Of a stretch of 64,000 nt of DNA, positions 15,118 through 24,578 are shown in pieces. This DNA is from Saccharothrix sp. ALI-22-I (GTDB lineage Bacteria; Actinomycetota; Actinomycetes; Mycobacteriales; Pseudonocardiaceae), in NCBI RefSeq assembly GCF_001984175.1, contig NZ_MTQP01000066.1:496001-560000 (forward strand), written 5' to 3'. Position 1 is the stretch's first letter. Every line of letters starts with the position of its first letter. The translations under genes and the position numbers were made by a program. The notes beneath the pieces were generated by a model. That model was not told where the DNA came from and did no database searches. It was given only the letters and a program-made list of their open reading frames with translations.

Positions 15118-17146
15118 CGACGGCAAGCCGCGTGTTCCGGTGAGCGCGCTGATCCGGCTGGCGGGCCTCCCGGTCTGTCTGCTCGACGCGGGCCGGACGC
15201 CGGAGATCCACGACGAGGACGCGGCACGGCGTGAGCACGACCGGATCTGCGCCCTCCCCTGGCGCATCCTGACGTCCTCGCCGTGGGCGGCCGAGGTGAT
15301 CGGCTCCGTCGCGGCCGACGTGGTCGCCGAGATCCACGAGCGACTGGCGAACGGCGAGAACTGGACCGACAAGCGGCTGCGCCAGCGTGGCGACTACCTG
15401 TGGCGGGTGCTCGGCCGGGCGGCGGGCAAACCCGTACCGCGCGGCTGGCTCGGGCACGTCGGGCTGGTGCCCGTGGCCCCGCACGACGGCGGCGGGCTGC
15501 TCGCCGGGGACCTGCTCGCCACCGGCCACACCGCGCACCACGTCGAAAACGTCTGGCAGTTGCGCCAAGGCCCGGACGCCCACCGGCTGGGCCTGACCGC
15601 GCTGCACCACATCACCGACGAGCACGTGTGCTTCACCGACGCACAGGGCCGCCAAGTCCGCCTGCGGCTCAGCCCGGCGCTGCGCGTCGTGTGCGAGGCG
15701 CTGAGGGCCGGTCTCTCGGATGTCGACACCATCGGCGACGCGCTCGTGGCACAGCGGGCGGTCGGATCGGTCGATCTGGCCGACGACTTCCTCCAGCGGC
15801 TGGAAGTCGTCGGACTCCTCCAACGCTCACGCCCACCCGAGACCAGGCTGGTCGGCCGTGCGGCTCCGACGGCTGCTGCCCCCGAAGACGGGTTCACCGA
15901 CGTCTACCGCACGATCCGGGCCGTGGTCCCGGAAAACGCCGTGGCCAGGGTGCGCCGCGCGGTCGCCTCGCTCGGGCGGGTCGCGGAGTTGATGCGGGCG
16001 GACCTGCCGATGGAACCCGATCCGGTGGCGGACGTGATCGGCGACGTGCCACGCTCCCTGCCCGAGTTGGTGGACGAGCTGAACCGGCACGCGCCCGCCC
16101 GACACGATCGCGGTCTCGGCTGGCGTCCCGCGAACGACCCCACGTCCGGCTACGGCCGGCTGCTGGCGTTCGTCGAGAGCCGGCTGGACGAGCCGGTGGT
16201 GGACCTCGCTCCGGGCTTGCCCGACGCGGCGGACGCCGGCTGGGACTGGCCCGTCGACTGCCTGATCCGCCCGCTTTCCGGGGCCGCGCCGCTCGGCGTG
16301 CTGGAGGCGGTCACCTCCGCCGGCGTGCTCGACGCGCGGTTCGCCGAAGGTCTCACCCTCGGGCACGGCGAGCCGCCGCAGGTGGCCGCGTACCGGCACT
16401 TCCTCCGCCAGGCCGCGGCCGAGGCGGGCGCCGAGCCGGTCGAGGTGATGGCGCCGCCGGTGGACGGGTCGGCGGCCAACGCCGTCCGCAGGCCGCGCTA
16501 CACCGACCGGTGGACCGGCGATCCGGACGCGTCGGCGTACTGGCCCGCGTCCTGCGGTGAGCCTGCCGGTGGTTACGTGCCGCCGCACGAGATCACGTTG
16601 CGGCGCGTGGACGGTCGGGTCGTCGCTGAGTCGGCGGGCCGGGAGTTGTGGCTGCTGCACCACTCGACCCGTGTCGTGGCCGGGCCGTGGCGGCACCTGA
16701 TGGCGTTGGCGCGGCATGCGTTCCCGGTGCGGACGCTGCCGGCCATGGAGTTCGGCGGGCTGCTCGGGGCGTTCCCGGACCGGGACCGCACTCCACGCGT
16801 CACCGTGGGCGGCGAGTTGGTGGTGTCGTGCGCGCAGTGGCGCGTCGAGGCCGACGCGTTGTGGCCGGCGGGCGGCTCACTCGCGGTGAAGTTCCGGACG
16901 CTGTCGGACCTGCGCGACGCACGTGGCCTGCCGCGCTGGGTCTTCGCCCGCGCCGAGGCCGGTGGCAAGCCGATCCCAGTGGACCTGGAGAGCCTGACCG
17001 CGATCCGCCTGCTGGACCGGGTCCGCCGATCGGGCGGCCCGCTGGTGCTGGAGGAGATGCTGCCCGCTCCCGACCAGCTGGTGATCCGCGACGAACGCGG
17101 GCTCCTCGCGGCTCAGGTGCAGTTGCGGCTGCCGCCCAACCCCTGA
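15062..17146 (+). CDS. Lantibiotic dehydratase (LanB) homologue, orphan
   Basis: 694 residues resembling the N-terminal glutamylation region of class I LanB dehydratases. The N-terminal part has the YLWRVLGRAAGKPVPRGWLG region, matching the position of the conserved K-x-TP-G-F segment. The C-terminal part has the diagnostic run GLPRWVFARAEAGGKPIPVD followed by VLEEMLPAPDQLVI. LanB enzymes use glutamyl-tRNA to glutamylate Ser/Thr of a leader-bearing peptide before elimination. The separate elimination (SpaB_C-type) domain, a LanC cyclase, a transporter and a clear precursor are all absent nearby. ATG 15062 has AGGAAGG eight bases upstream, and a strong terminator follows. It may be a split-LanB glutamylator, an enzyme acting on a remote precursor, or a survivor of a dismantled RiPP cluster. 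Confidence 0.72.
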   Translation: MPGTATVESEAAHLSGTRDDGKPRVPVSALIRLAGLPVCLLDAGRTPEIHDEDAARREHDRICALPWRILTSSPWAAEVIGSVAADVVAEIHERLANGENWTDKRLRQRGDYLWRVLGRAAGKPVPRGWLGHVGLVPVAPHDGGGLLAGDLLATGHTAHHVENVWQLRQGPDAHRLGLTALHHITDEHVCFTDAQGRQVRLRLSPALRVVCEALRAGLSDVDTIGDALVAQRAVGSVDLADDFLQRLEVVGLLQRSRPPETRLVGRAAPTAAAPEDGFTDVYRTIRAVVPENAVARVRRAVASLGRVAELMRADLPMEPDPVADVIGDVPRSLPELVDELNRHAPARHDRGLGWRPANDPTSGYGRLLAFVESRLDEPVVDLAPGLPDAADAGWDWPVDCLIRPLSGAAPLGVLEAVTSAGVLDARFAEGLTLGHGEPPQVAAYRHFLRQAAAEAGAEPVEVMAPPVDGSAANAVRRPRYTDRWTGDPDASAYWPASCGEPAGGYVPPHEITLRRVDGRVVAESAGRELWLLHHSTRVVAGPWRHLMALARHAFPVRTLPAMEFGGLLGAFPDRDRTPRVTVGGELVVSCAQWRVEADALWPAGGSLAVKFRTLSDLRDARGLPRWVFARAEAGGKPIPVDLESLTAIRLLDRVRRSGGPLVLEEMLPAPDQLVIRDERGLLAAQVQLRLPPNP

Positions 17147-17205
17147 GCGCCTAACCCGCTGCCGTCCAACCCTTGAGTGCTCGGCCCGTGAACGCCTGGT
17201 GGAAC

Positions 17206-17249
17206 CGCGCAGCGCCCGGCGAACTGGGGGTTCCGCCGGGCGCTGCGCG
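17206..17249 (+). terminator. Strong GC-rich hairpin after the LanB-like gene
   Basis: A perfect 16-bp stem, 17206-17221 against 17234-17249, with a 12-base loop, 60 bases after the LanB stop. Probably also ends the convergent minus-strand transcript. Confidence 0.75.
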
Positions 17250-17292
17250 TGATCGGGGTGGACGGGGGCGGCGGCTCCGCCCACTCCGACAT

Positions 17293-17582
17293 TCAGGCTC
17301 CCAGGAGAAGCCTCTGACCAGGGCGTCCGAACGGGACGCGGTCCCACTCGGCCAGGACGTGCACGGCATACACGGTGCCGGCCACGGGGTGCGCACTTTC
17401 CGGCATGGTGGCCAGTTCGCCACCGCACCGCGCCCACAGCGCACCCACCGCACCTATCGCACGCACCCTCGCGGTGATATCGACCGCCCGGAGATCGTCC
17501 CGGACGACCGCCGCCGCATCGACCGAAAGCACCTGGCGACGACCACCGCGGGCGTCGTCACGACGACTTCGCTTCCCACCAT
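17293..17582 (-). pseudogene. Small unknown gene, probably frameshifted
   Basis: ATG 17582 has an excellent ribosome site (GGAGG, five bases upstream) and begins MVGSEVVVTTPAVVVA with good codon bias. About 16 codons on, the coding signal moves to another frame, starting at VLSVDAAAVVRDDLRAVDI and ending VPFGRPGQRLLLGA at 17293. Joining the two would give a protein of about 96 residues with no family I recognise. Either one base is missing or added, or the downstream part starts at an internal GTG. It is convergent with the LanB-like gene. Confidence 0.4.
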
Positions 17583-17756
17583 GTGCGCCTCCGGCTGCTT
17601 TCCGGCGAATTACCGGAACAACAGTGCTGCGATGCCCGACACCATTACACCGGCCCGACCGCGACCGAGCCACTGTTCCGGTCGAGTTCTGGTGATGCAC
17701 CCAGAAAACGCGCCGGCCCTGAACGATCCCGCCGCCTTTCCACCGGACCGGTCACG

Positions 17757-18149
17757 TCACCGGTCGACGGGCGCGACATCCACGACCGGCCCTACATCCA
17801 CAACGGGCGGTACACCCACGATGGGCGCGACGGCCTCGATCAACGCGCGGACCGCCGCCGGCTCGGGACGGAGTCGGTAGGTCCCCCGGAATCCGCGTTC
17901 CACCACGCCGGAGTCGAGCAGGACGTTGAGGTGGTGGTAGAGCCGCCCCGGCGAGGTCAGGCCCGCGGCCTGCTGGAGGTGCACCGCCGCCCGCGGTCCT
18001 ACCTGGAGCAGGTGGGCGACCACGGCCATCCGCACCGGGTGGCCCAGGGCCGCGAAGACCTTGACGGAAGAGGCTGCCGCCCCGGACAGCGCCACATTCC
18101 CACGGGCCGCCGTTGCCACGGCGGACACGACCTCGTCAGCGAAATCCAC
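17757..18149 (-). CDS. ArsR-family winged-helix regulator
   Basis: 130 residues. The core VFAALGHPVRMAVVAHLLQV and SPGRLYHHLNVLLDSGVVER form an ArsR-type winged helix; no metal-binding Cys cluster is visible, so it is not an obvious metal sensor. The C-terminal tail is Val/Pro rich. GTG 18149 is preceded by GGGAGG at eight bases. It is divergent from the SnoaL-like lipoprotein gene 228 bases away, which together with the SDR behind it is a plausible target (inference). Confidence 0.78.
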   Translation of the reverse strand: MDFADEVVSAVATAARGNVALSGAAASSVKVFAALGHPVRMAVVAHLLQVGPRAAVHLQQAAGLTSPGRLYHHLNVLLDSGVVERGFRGTYRLRPEPAAVRALIEAVAPIVGVPPVVDVGPVVDVAPVDR

Positions 18150-18377
18150 CGGTCGATCCTCCCCAGGGACGTCACCGACTCCAACGGCTTTCCGCGCGGC
18201 GCGGAAATTGATCCGAACTCCACGGACAAATGGGATGCCGGTTTCCGCCCGGTTTCGGGCATATGGGTGTGACGTAGCCGACTTCGGGCCAAAAAATGAC
18301 TGTCCGCAGTCGTTTTCGGCCGACCTCCCGTTCCACAGTGGACCCCCACACCACCCGATCGAGCAAGGACCCTGACC

Positions 18378-18896
18378 ATGCGCAACCGCCACCTCACCCG
18401 AACCGCCGCCGGCCTCGCCCTTGTCGCCGCGCTGGCCACCGCCGGGTGCTCCGCACAGGCGGTCGGAACCACCAGCGAGCAGTCCACCCCCGCGTCCGCC
18501 GCGGCGCTCGCCAAGCCGACGTCCCAGGAGATCGCCGGCCTCTTCACCACCTGGAACGACGCGCTGGCCACCGGGAGCGCGGAGCAGGTCGCGGACCTCT
18601 ACGCGCCCGACGCGGTGCTGCTGCCCACCCTGTCGAACGAGGTCCGGTCCGACCGCGCCGGCATCGTGAACTACTTCGAGCACTTCCTGCTCAACAAGCC
18701 GTCCGGGACGATCGAGCGTGAGATCATCAACGTGTTGGACGAGAACACCGCCGTCAACGCCGGCGTGTACGTCTTCACGCTGCACAAGGACGGGCAGGAG
18801 AGCAAGGCCCGCGCCCGCTTCACGTTCCTGTACGAGCGCATCGACGGCAAGTGGCTGATCACGGACCACCACTCGTCCCTGATGCCCGAGAGCTGA
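18378..18896 (+). CDS. Secreted lipoprotein with SnoaL-like / CaMKII-association fold
   Basis: 172 residues. A lipoprotein signal peptide ends in the lipobox LATAGC (Cys24), so the product should be anchored outside the membrane. The rest (about 55-172) is the NTF2-like cone domain seen in DUF4440, SgcJ/EcaC and CaMKII-association proteins, with FTTWNDALATGSAEQVADLY and the ending YERIDGKWLITDHHSSLMP. These bind small hydrophobic ligands or act as isomerase-like scaffolds; enzyme activity cannot be assumed. An AAGGA site precedes ATG 18378. The SDR gene follows 54 bases later on the same strand. Confidence 0.8.
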   Translation: MRNRHLTRTAAGLALVAALATAGCSAQAVGTTSEQSTPASAAALAKPTSQEIAGLFTTWNDALATGSAEQVADLYAPDAVLLPTLSNEVRSDRAGIVNYFEHFLLNKPSGTIEREIINVLDENTAVNAGVYVFTLHKDGQESKARARFTFLYERIDGKWLITDHHSSLMPES

Positions 18897-18950
18897 GCCG
18901 GACCGCGGCGCGTCGGTGACCACGGGCCCCGGCTGACGGAGGAGAACGTC

Positions 18951-19694
18951 ATGGCCCAGGTTTCCGTGGTGACCGGCGCGGGTTCGGGAGTGGGGCGCGC
19001 GGTGGCCCGCGCGCTCCTCGAAGCAGGCCACCGGGTGGCGCTCGCCGGACGACGGGCCGAAGGGTTGGTCGAGACGGCCGCCGGTGCACCGGCGGCCGAC
19101 GTCCTGATCGTGCCGACCGACGTCACCGTCGAGGCGTCGGTCGACGCGCTGTTCGGCGCGGTGCGCGAGCGGTGGGGTCGCGTCGACGTGCTGTTCAACA
19201 ACGCCGGCACCAACGTCGCGGCCACACCGCTGGAGGACTTCACCGTCGAGCAGTGGTCGAAAGTGGTCGACACCAACCTGACCGGCTCGTTCCTGTGCGC
19301 CCGCGCCGCCTTCCGGGTCATGCGCGAGCAGACGCCCCAGGGCGGGCGGATCGTCAACAACGGCTCGATCTCCGCCCAGACCCCGCGGCCCAACGCCATC
19401 GCGTACAACGCGAGCAAGCACGCGATCACCGGCTTGACGAAGTCGATCTCACTGGAGGGCCGCCGCCACCGCATCGCCTGCGGGCAGATCGACATCGGCA
19501 ACGCCGCCACGTCGATGACCGACCGGATGAGCGACGGCGTCCTCCAGGCGGACGGCTCGATCGCCGCCGAGCCCACGATGGACGTCGCGCACGTCGCCGA
19601 CGCGGTCCGCTACATGGTGGAGCTCCCCCTCGACGCCAACGTGCAGTTCATGACGGTCATGGCGACGACAATGCCGCTCGTCGGTCGCGGTTGA
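18951..19694 (+). CDS. SDR-family oxidoreductase
   Basis: 247 residues with the classical SDR signature: [11 protein letters not shown] cofactor motif at residues 8-18, NNAG, and the catalytic Tyr-x-x-x-Lys (YNASK) near residue 150. The fingerprint suggests NADP(H) or NAD(H) use, undecided. GGAGGA precedes ATG 18951. Probably one transcript with the SnoaL-like lipoprotein. Its 3' end overlaps the convergent response-regulator gene by 38 bases. Substrate unknown. Confidence 0.85.
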   Translation: MAQVSVVTGAGSGVGRAVARALLEAGHRVALAGRRAEGLVETAAGAPAADVLIVPTDVTVEASVDALFGAVRERWGRVDVLFNNAGTNVAATPLEDFTVEQWSKVVDTNLTGSFLCARAAFRVMREQTPQGGRIVNNGSISAQTPRPNAIAYNASKHAITGLTKSISLEGRRHRIACGQIDIGNAATSMTDRMSDGVLQADGSIAAEPTMDVAHVADAVRYMVELPLDANVQFMTVMATTMPLVGRG

Positions 19695-20340
19695 CCTGCT
19701 CCAGCCGGTAACCCACACCTCGTACGGCCTCGAACCGCACGGTATCGCCCAGCTTGCGGCGCAACGCCGAGACGTGCACGTCCACCGTCTTGGTAGGACC
19801 ACTCCACCGCGGATCCCAAACCGCATCCATGATCCGCCGCCGCCCCACCACCGCGCCCAAGTCGGTGGCCAGCAGGGCGAGCAGGTCGAACTCCTTGGTG
19901 GTCAACGCCACCGGCTCCCCCGCCACCGCAACCCGCCGCGACCGCCTGTCGATCACCACCGCACCGCACTCCTGCACCGCCGGCACACCCGCCAACCGAT
20001 ACCGACGCATCACCGCGCGCATCCGAGCCACCAACTCACGCGGCCGGACGGGCTTGTCGACGTAGTCGTCGGCACCGATCTCCAACCCGGCCACCACGTC
20101 GGACTCCGACCGCCCATCGGCCAGGATGACGACCGGGACCTCCCCGCGTGCGCGAATCTCCCGGCACACATCGACGCTGTCCGGCATCCCGAGATCCAAC
20201 AGGATCAGGTCGTACGCCCCGAGCCCGTCCAGCACCCGAGCCCCGCTCGACGCCCACTCAACCCGGATTTCGAAGTGCCGCAACGTGTCCATGACGAAGT
20301 ACGCGCCAGAACGATCGACCCCGATGAGCAAGACGTTCAC
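19657..20340 (-). CDS. Orphan OmpR/PhoB-family response regulator
   Basis: 227 residues: receiver domain (1-115) and PhoB-type winged helix (about 130-220; [39 protein letters not shown]). The phospho-acceptor Asp in [10 protein letters not shown] and the Lys in DKPVRP are present. The N-terminal acidic pair usual in receivers is reduced (VLLIGVD) and the conserved Thr/Ser is Ala (VVILADG), so phosphorylation may be weak or absent. No histidine kinase gene is adjacent. The GTG at 20340 was preferred because the receiver strand begins there. Its 3' end lies inside the end of the SDR gene on the other strand. Confidence 0.8.
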   Translation of the reverse strand: MNVLLIGVDRSGAYFVMDTLRHFEIRVEWASSGARVLDGLGAYDLILLDLGMPDSVDVCREIRARGEVPVVILADGRSESDVVAGLEIGADDYVDKPVRPRELVARMRAVMRRYRLAGVPAVQECGAVVIDRRSRRVAVAGEPVALTTKEFDLLALLATDLGAVVGRRRIMDAVWDPRWSGPTKTVDVHVSALRRKLGDTVRFEAVRGVGYRLEQVNRDRRAALSSP

Positions 20341-20433
20341 ACCCGCGATTCCAACACGCCCCCCACCACGCCGGGCATCATCGAATCCCGGAAGTCCCTC
20401 CGCACATCGCGAACCGCCCACAGCCGCCGGGGG

Positions 20434-21351
20434 TCACCCCGACAACGCAGCCGCCAATTCCGCGATCATCCCCGGCCCCACCTGACAACAACCACCCACG
20501 AGCCGCGCGCCGCCTTCGACCCAGCCCGCCACCCGCACCGGTTCGAAGGCCGGGACACCGGTCCAACCACGCGCCGTGGCGTCCCAGACCTCACCACTGT
20601 TCGGGTACACCACGACCGGTTTGCCGGTGACGCGCCGGGCGATCGCCACCGCCTCCTCGACGTCGGCCGGGTCGCAGCAGTTGACGCCGACGGCCAACAC
20701 CTCGTCCACTCCCCGCACGACCTCGAAGGCCTCGGCCAGCGGCTGACCGGCACACGTCCGCGTGCCGCGCGCGCTGTAGGACAGCCAGACCGGCACTCCC
20801 GACCCGGCGACCACACCGAGGACCGCCTCCGCCTCCTCGACGTCGGGAATCGTCTCGATCGCGAGCAGGTCGGCGCCCGCCTCCGCGAGCACTTCGATCC
20901 TCGGCCGGTGGAACGACTCCAACGCCTGCCGGCTCAGCCCGTACCGGCCGCGGTACTCCGAACCGTCGGCCAGCATCGCGCCGTACGGGCCGACCGACGC
21001 CGCCACCCACCGCGGTCCGTCCACTTCGGACGCGGCACTCCGGGCGAGGGTCACGCTGTCGCGCAGCAGGCCGACCGTCTCCTCCGCGCTGAGCCCACGG
21101 TCGGCGAAGCCCTCGAACGTCGCCTGGTAACTGGACGTGATCACGACCTCCGCCCCGGCGCGGTAGTAGGCGAGGTGGGCGGCCCTGATCGCGTCCGGGT
21201 CGGTCAACAGCAGCCGGGCCGACCACAGCGAGTCCGACAGGTCGTGCCCCGCGTCCGTGAGCGCGGTCGACAGACCGCCGTCCAGCACGACGACCCGCCG
21301 GGCCAGCACGTCGGCCAGGCGCAAGTTCGGAGTTCCCAGGTCTGCCACCAC
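20434..21351 (-). CDS. mmuM: Homocysteine S-methyltransferase
   Basis: 305 residues matching MmuM-type enzymes, which methylate homocysteine to methionine from S-methylmethionine or SAM in the cytoplasm. The zinc ligands are recognisable as GVNCC and GGCCQVGP, and the N-terminus has the barrel strand VVVLDGGLSTAL. Length is as expected for the family. It stands alone, divergent from the truncated Ddn gene, and no riboswitch-like structure is apparent upstream. Confidence 0.88.
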   Translation of the reverse strand: MVADLGTPNLRLADVLARRVVVLDGGLSTALTDAGHDLSDSLWSARLLLTDPDAIRAAHLAYYRAGAEVVITSSYQATFEGFADRGLSAEETVGLLRDSVTLARSAASEVDGPRWVAASVGPYGAMLADGSEYRGRYGLSRQALESFHRPRIEVLAEAGADLLAIETIPDVEEAEAVLGVVAGSGVPVWLSYSARGTRTCAGQPLAEAFEVVRGVDEVLAVGVNCCDPADVEEAVAIARRVTGKPVVVYPNSGEVWDATARGWTGVPAFEPVRVAGWVEGGARLVGGCCQVGPGMIAELAAALSG

Positions 21352-21494
21352 ATCCCGACCGTACCCGTGCCCGGCCGCCCCTCTCAGCGCACCCCAAAGA
21401 ACGTTGAACTCTCAACCACATACGCGTAGCGTCGATCTCCGGAGCGCGTTCGAACGACTACGACACGTCACGCATCCCGGAAGGACGCGACCAC

Positions 21495-21630
21495 ATGACG
21501 GATCAGATCTTGGACTTCAACCAGAAGATCATCGCGGAGTTCCGCGCCAACGGAGGCGTGGTCGGCGGCATGTTCGAGGGCCGCAACATCCTCCTGCTCA
21601 CCACCGTCGGTGCCAAGAGCGGCGGGCGGC
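21495..21630 (+). pseudogene. 5' remnant of a Ddn-family (F420-dependent) nitroreductase
   Basis: ATG 21495 with GGAAGGA upstream begins MTDQILDFNQKIIAEFRANG and continues through LLLTTVGAKSGG, the N-terminal third of Ddn-type deazaflavin-dependent oxidoreductases (normally about 140-150 residues). After about 44 residues homology stops at a GGCGGGCGGC run and coding signal passes into a different frame belonging to a hydrolase. An intact paralogue is at 39861-40328. The promoter and start look intact, so a truncated peptide may still be made. Confidence 0.75.
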
Positions 21631-22956
21631 CCGTTCGACCCGTTCCGGCACGAGCGCGAGGACGGCCTGGCGACCCTGGAGCGGGTGGTGAAGCAGCCGT
21701 GGTTCGGTGACTCCATCGTGCTGGCCGGGCCCAGCTACCTCGGGTACGTGCAGTGGGCCGTGGCCGATCAGCTGCCGCCCGAGGTCAAGGCGATGATCCC
21801 CCAGATCACCACCTCGGCGCTGACGCTGGAATTCCTGCGCGAGGACGGGTTCTCCCTGGAGACGCCCTTCGGGTGGGGCACCATGGTCGCGGACCAGGAA
21901 CGCCCCTTCCCGCTGGTGCGGCGGGTGCTCCAGGGCCGGAAGGACCAACGGGCGTTGACCACGCTCCCGCTCAACCGCGCCGACACGGCCGCCATCGGGC
22001 GCTCCTACGACTACGTCCAGGACATCCTGGTCCACCACGGCCCGGACGCCGAGCGCTGGGCCGGGATCGACCACCGACACCGGGTGGCGCAGGTCAACGT
22101 GCCGGTCAGCTCGATCGCCGGCTGGTACGACATCTTCCTGCCCGGCCAGCTCGACGACTTCCGCAGCCTCCAGGAAGCGGGCCGGACCGCCCGGCTGACG
22201 GTCGGACCGTGGACGCACCTCAAGGGCGACAACACCGCGATGAACGAGGCGCTGGAGTTCGGGCTCGCCCACGCGCGCGGCGAGGAGCCACCGCACCGCG
22301 CGCCGGTGCGCCTGTTCGTGATGGGGGAGGAAGCCTGGCGCGACTTCGACTCCTGGCCGCCGGTCGGCTACGCGCCCCGGCGCTTCCACCTCCAGCCCGG
22401 CGGCGCGCTGGCCGAGGAGCCGCCCGCCGAGTCGGCGCCCGACACCTACCACTACGACCCCATGAACCCGACGCCCGCGGTCGGCGGGGTGCGCATGGTG
22501 AGCGACAGTGGTCGCGTCGACAACGCCAAGCTGGAAGCACGGCCGGACGTCCTGACCTACACCACGCCGACGCTCGACCAGGACGTCGAGGTGATCGGCG
22601 AGGTGTCCGCCGAGATCTTCTTCCGCTCCAGCCTGCCCTACGCCGACGTGTTCGTGCGGCTCTGCGACGTGGACCCGAAGGGCCGGTCGGTCAACGTGTG
22701 CGACGGCCTGGTCAGCCTGACCGGCGCGAACGAGACGACCCGCGCCACCGTCACGCTGTGGGCGACCGCGCACCGCTTCAAGCGCGGCCACCACATCCGG
22801 GTCCAGGTGTCCAGCGGCGCGTTCCCGAGGTACGCCCGCAATCCCGGCACCGGAGAACCCCACGCCACCGCGACCACCCTCGTGGCCGCCGACCAGACCG
22901 TCCTCCACGATCCGGAGCACCCGTCGGCGATCATCCTGCCTGTACGCCGGGCGTAA
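21628..22956 (+). pseudogene. CocE/NonD-family hydrolase lacking its N-terminus
   Basis: About 440 residues of an alpha/beta hydrolase of the CocE/NonD (X-Pro dipeptidyl-peptidase-like) family. The nucleophile motif GPSYLG is present, followed by the cap region, the partner-domain stretch VEVIGEVSAEIFFRSSLPYA and the C-terminal jelly-roll ending RYARNPGTGEPHATAT. Family members are about 540-580 residues, so roughly the first 120 are missing. The 5' end abuts the Ddn fragment out of frame, so it has no proper start. Most of the catalytic domain survives, but correct translation is unlikely. Confidence 0.72.
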
Positions 22957-23107
22957 CCTCCTCCGACGACCGGACCATCCACTGTGGACGGGCCGGCCAT
23001 CACGGAGCCGGGTGCCGTCCTTCGTGCCGCACGGTCCACCGGCCGGCCGGAGAACCAGGGCACGGCGGCACGCCCTGCTGCCACAAGGGCGACGGCGGCG
23101 GACGTGG

Positions 23108-23295
23108 GTGAGCACGTTGGTGCGCAACGTCCTGCTCGCCGAACCGCTGGTCGGTGACTTCGGCCGCTGTTTCACCGGGGGTGGTCCCGACGAGGCCGAG
23201 GCACTGGCCGTCGATTTCGCTTCACCGCGTGCATGCCGCGGGTGGCGCTGGCCGACGTCCTCCGCGAGCGCCCCGGACACCGGGGAGCGCCCTGA
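23108..23295 (+). pseudogene. Two short gene fragments fused, origin unrecognised
   Basis: From a GTG at 23108 about 38 codons with strong codon bias read as a protein start (VSTLVRNVLLAEPLVGDFG). Near 23220 the signal passes to another frame ending ACMPRVALADVLRERPGHRG with a stop at 23293. I recognise neither piece. The surroundings (22957-23352) hold nothing else convincing. The pattern matches the other deletion junctions in the window. Confidence 0.4.
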
Positions 23296-23352
23296 CCGGA
23301 CCGCATTGGTCCCGACTCGCCGTCGCGCGGTCCAGGTCGTGATACTGGACCC

Positions 23353-23652
23353 GTGACGACGAAAAAGCCCCGCCTGGAGATCGAGTACTGCACGCAGTGC
23401 CGGTGGTTGCTGCGCGCCGGCTGGACCGCGCAGGAGTTGCTGACGACGTTCACCACCGAGCTGGGCGAGGTCGCCCTGATCCCGGGCACGGGTGGTGTGT
23501 TCGACATCCGCCTCGACGGCGAAACCCTGTGGTCCCGCAAAGCACAGGAGGGCTTCCCCGATCTGGCCGCCCTGAAGCAACTGGTCCGCGACCGAATCGC
23601 CCCCGACCGCGACCTCGGCCACACGGACCGGAAGAAAGCACCGCAGCAGTGA
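23353..23652 (+). CDS. SelT/SelW/SelH-like thioredoxin-fold protein
   Basis: 99 residues. EYCTQCRWLLRAGW near the N-terminus gives the CxxC redox motif of the SelW/Rdx family, with Cys in both positions (no selenocysteine), followed by the thioredoxin-like core IPGTGGVFDIRLDGETLWSR. Family members are small cytoplasmic redox proteins of poorly defined partner. GTG 23353 starts the domain directly. It is flanked on both sides by gene fragments but is itself intact. Confidence 0.85.
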   Translation: MTTKKPRLEIEYCTQCRWLLRAGWTAQELLTTFTTELGEVALIPGTGGVFDIRLDGETLWSRKAQEGFPDLAALKQLVRDRIAPDRDLGHTDRKKAPQQ

Positions 23653-23703
23653 ACCGGCGGTTCCGGTAGACGACCGCAGTCCGATCAGGGCCGTGGTAAG
23701 TAG

Positions 23704-24213
23704 GCCGGCGAGGGTCTGGTCGAGCGCATCCCCAATCGCGGCGCGCGGGTCCGGGCGGTGTCCCTCGAAGAGGCCATCGAGATCACCGAGGTTCGGATGG
23801 CGCTCGAAGGCCTGTGCGCGGCGAAGGCGGCCGAACGCGCCACCGACGACGACCGGCGTGAACTGAGCGAGATCGGTGTGCGGATGCGGGCGGCGGTGGC
23901 CGGTGGTGACATGTTCGGTTACTCCGAACTCAACAAGCGGCTGCACGACCTGGTCCTGACGATCAGCGGTCAGGCCACCGCGCGGGCCGTGCTCGCGCGT
24001 CTGCGTGGGCAGAACGTCCGCCGTCAGTTCAGGCTCGCCATGCACCCCGGTCGCCCCAACACCTCCCTGCCTCAGCACCTGGAGATCATCGAGGCCGTAG
24101 GTGCCGGTGGCCCCGAGGCCGCCGAGGCTGCCATGCGGAAGCACCTGCGCAGCGTCGTCGAGGCACTGCCCGAGGTGGAGAAGTCCCGACCTCGCCGTTT
24201 CGACGCACTCTGA
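23704..24213 (+). pseudogene. GntR/FadR-type regulator without its DNA-binding domain
   Basis: The frame resumes right after a TAG at 23701 with GEGLVERIPNRGARVRAVSL, the last wing of a GntR winged helix, and then runs through an almost complete FCD effector domain (EITEVRMALEGLCAAKAAER, and the His of NKRLHDLVL). The HTH core and start codon are missing, about 60 residues. A GTG at 23758 could allow translation of the FCD domain alone, but no ribosome site is evident. Probably the 3' product of a deletion that ended within the HTH coding region. Confidence 0.7.
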
Positions 24214-24578
24214 ACCGGCGGAGGCACCCCGCCTGATCGAAGGTGTGGGGCGAGCTCCGGGAGGCGGCGGTGAAGCCCGACGTGGCGGTGCCCCGACCGG
24301 GTGCCGCCGCCGTGCCGTGAGGCCGGCTCTCGACTGACAAATGCTGTTGTTCGACGATTACGGAAATTGAATCCCCTAAAACTCACTCTTTCGAGTGACA
24401 AAAGGGAATCCATCGGCCGCAAATGGAGTCGAAAGTCCCTATTCCGGCCCTGGGCCTGCGAGAACACTAGCGGGCGTCATAACTCGTTCGGCGGGAACAC
24501 CTCCCCCTGCTAGCGCGACGACCCTGCCCCAACGCCGCCCCCGCTGCGAGCCCGGAGCTCGATGAGGAGTGGGCACGC
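24214..24578. other. Gene-free region upstream of the metzincin operon
   Basis: About 365 bases. The part from 24340 to 24480 is clearly more AT-rich and likely carries the promoter of the metalloprotease operon. It includes an interrupted palindrome with TCACTC-TTTC-GAGTGA as its core (about 24383-24398), possibly an operator. No coding frame is convincing. Confidence 0.5.

Noticed and set aside
20434-21494. A SAM or cobalamin riboswitch upstream of mmuM
   Set aside because: The 5' region shows no conserved core or extended stems; nothing beyond short random pairings.
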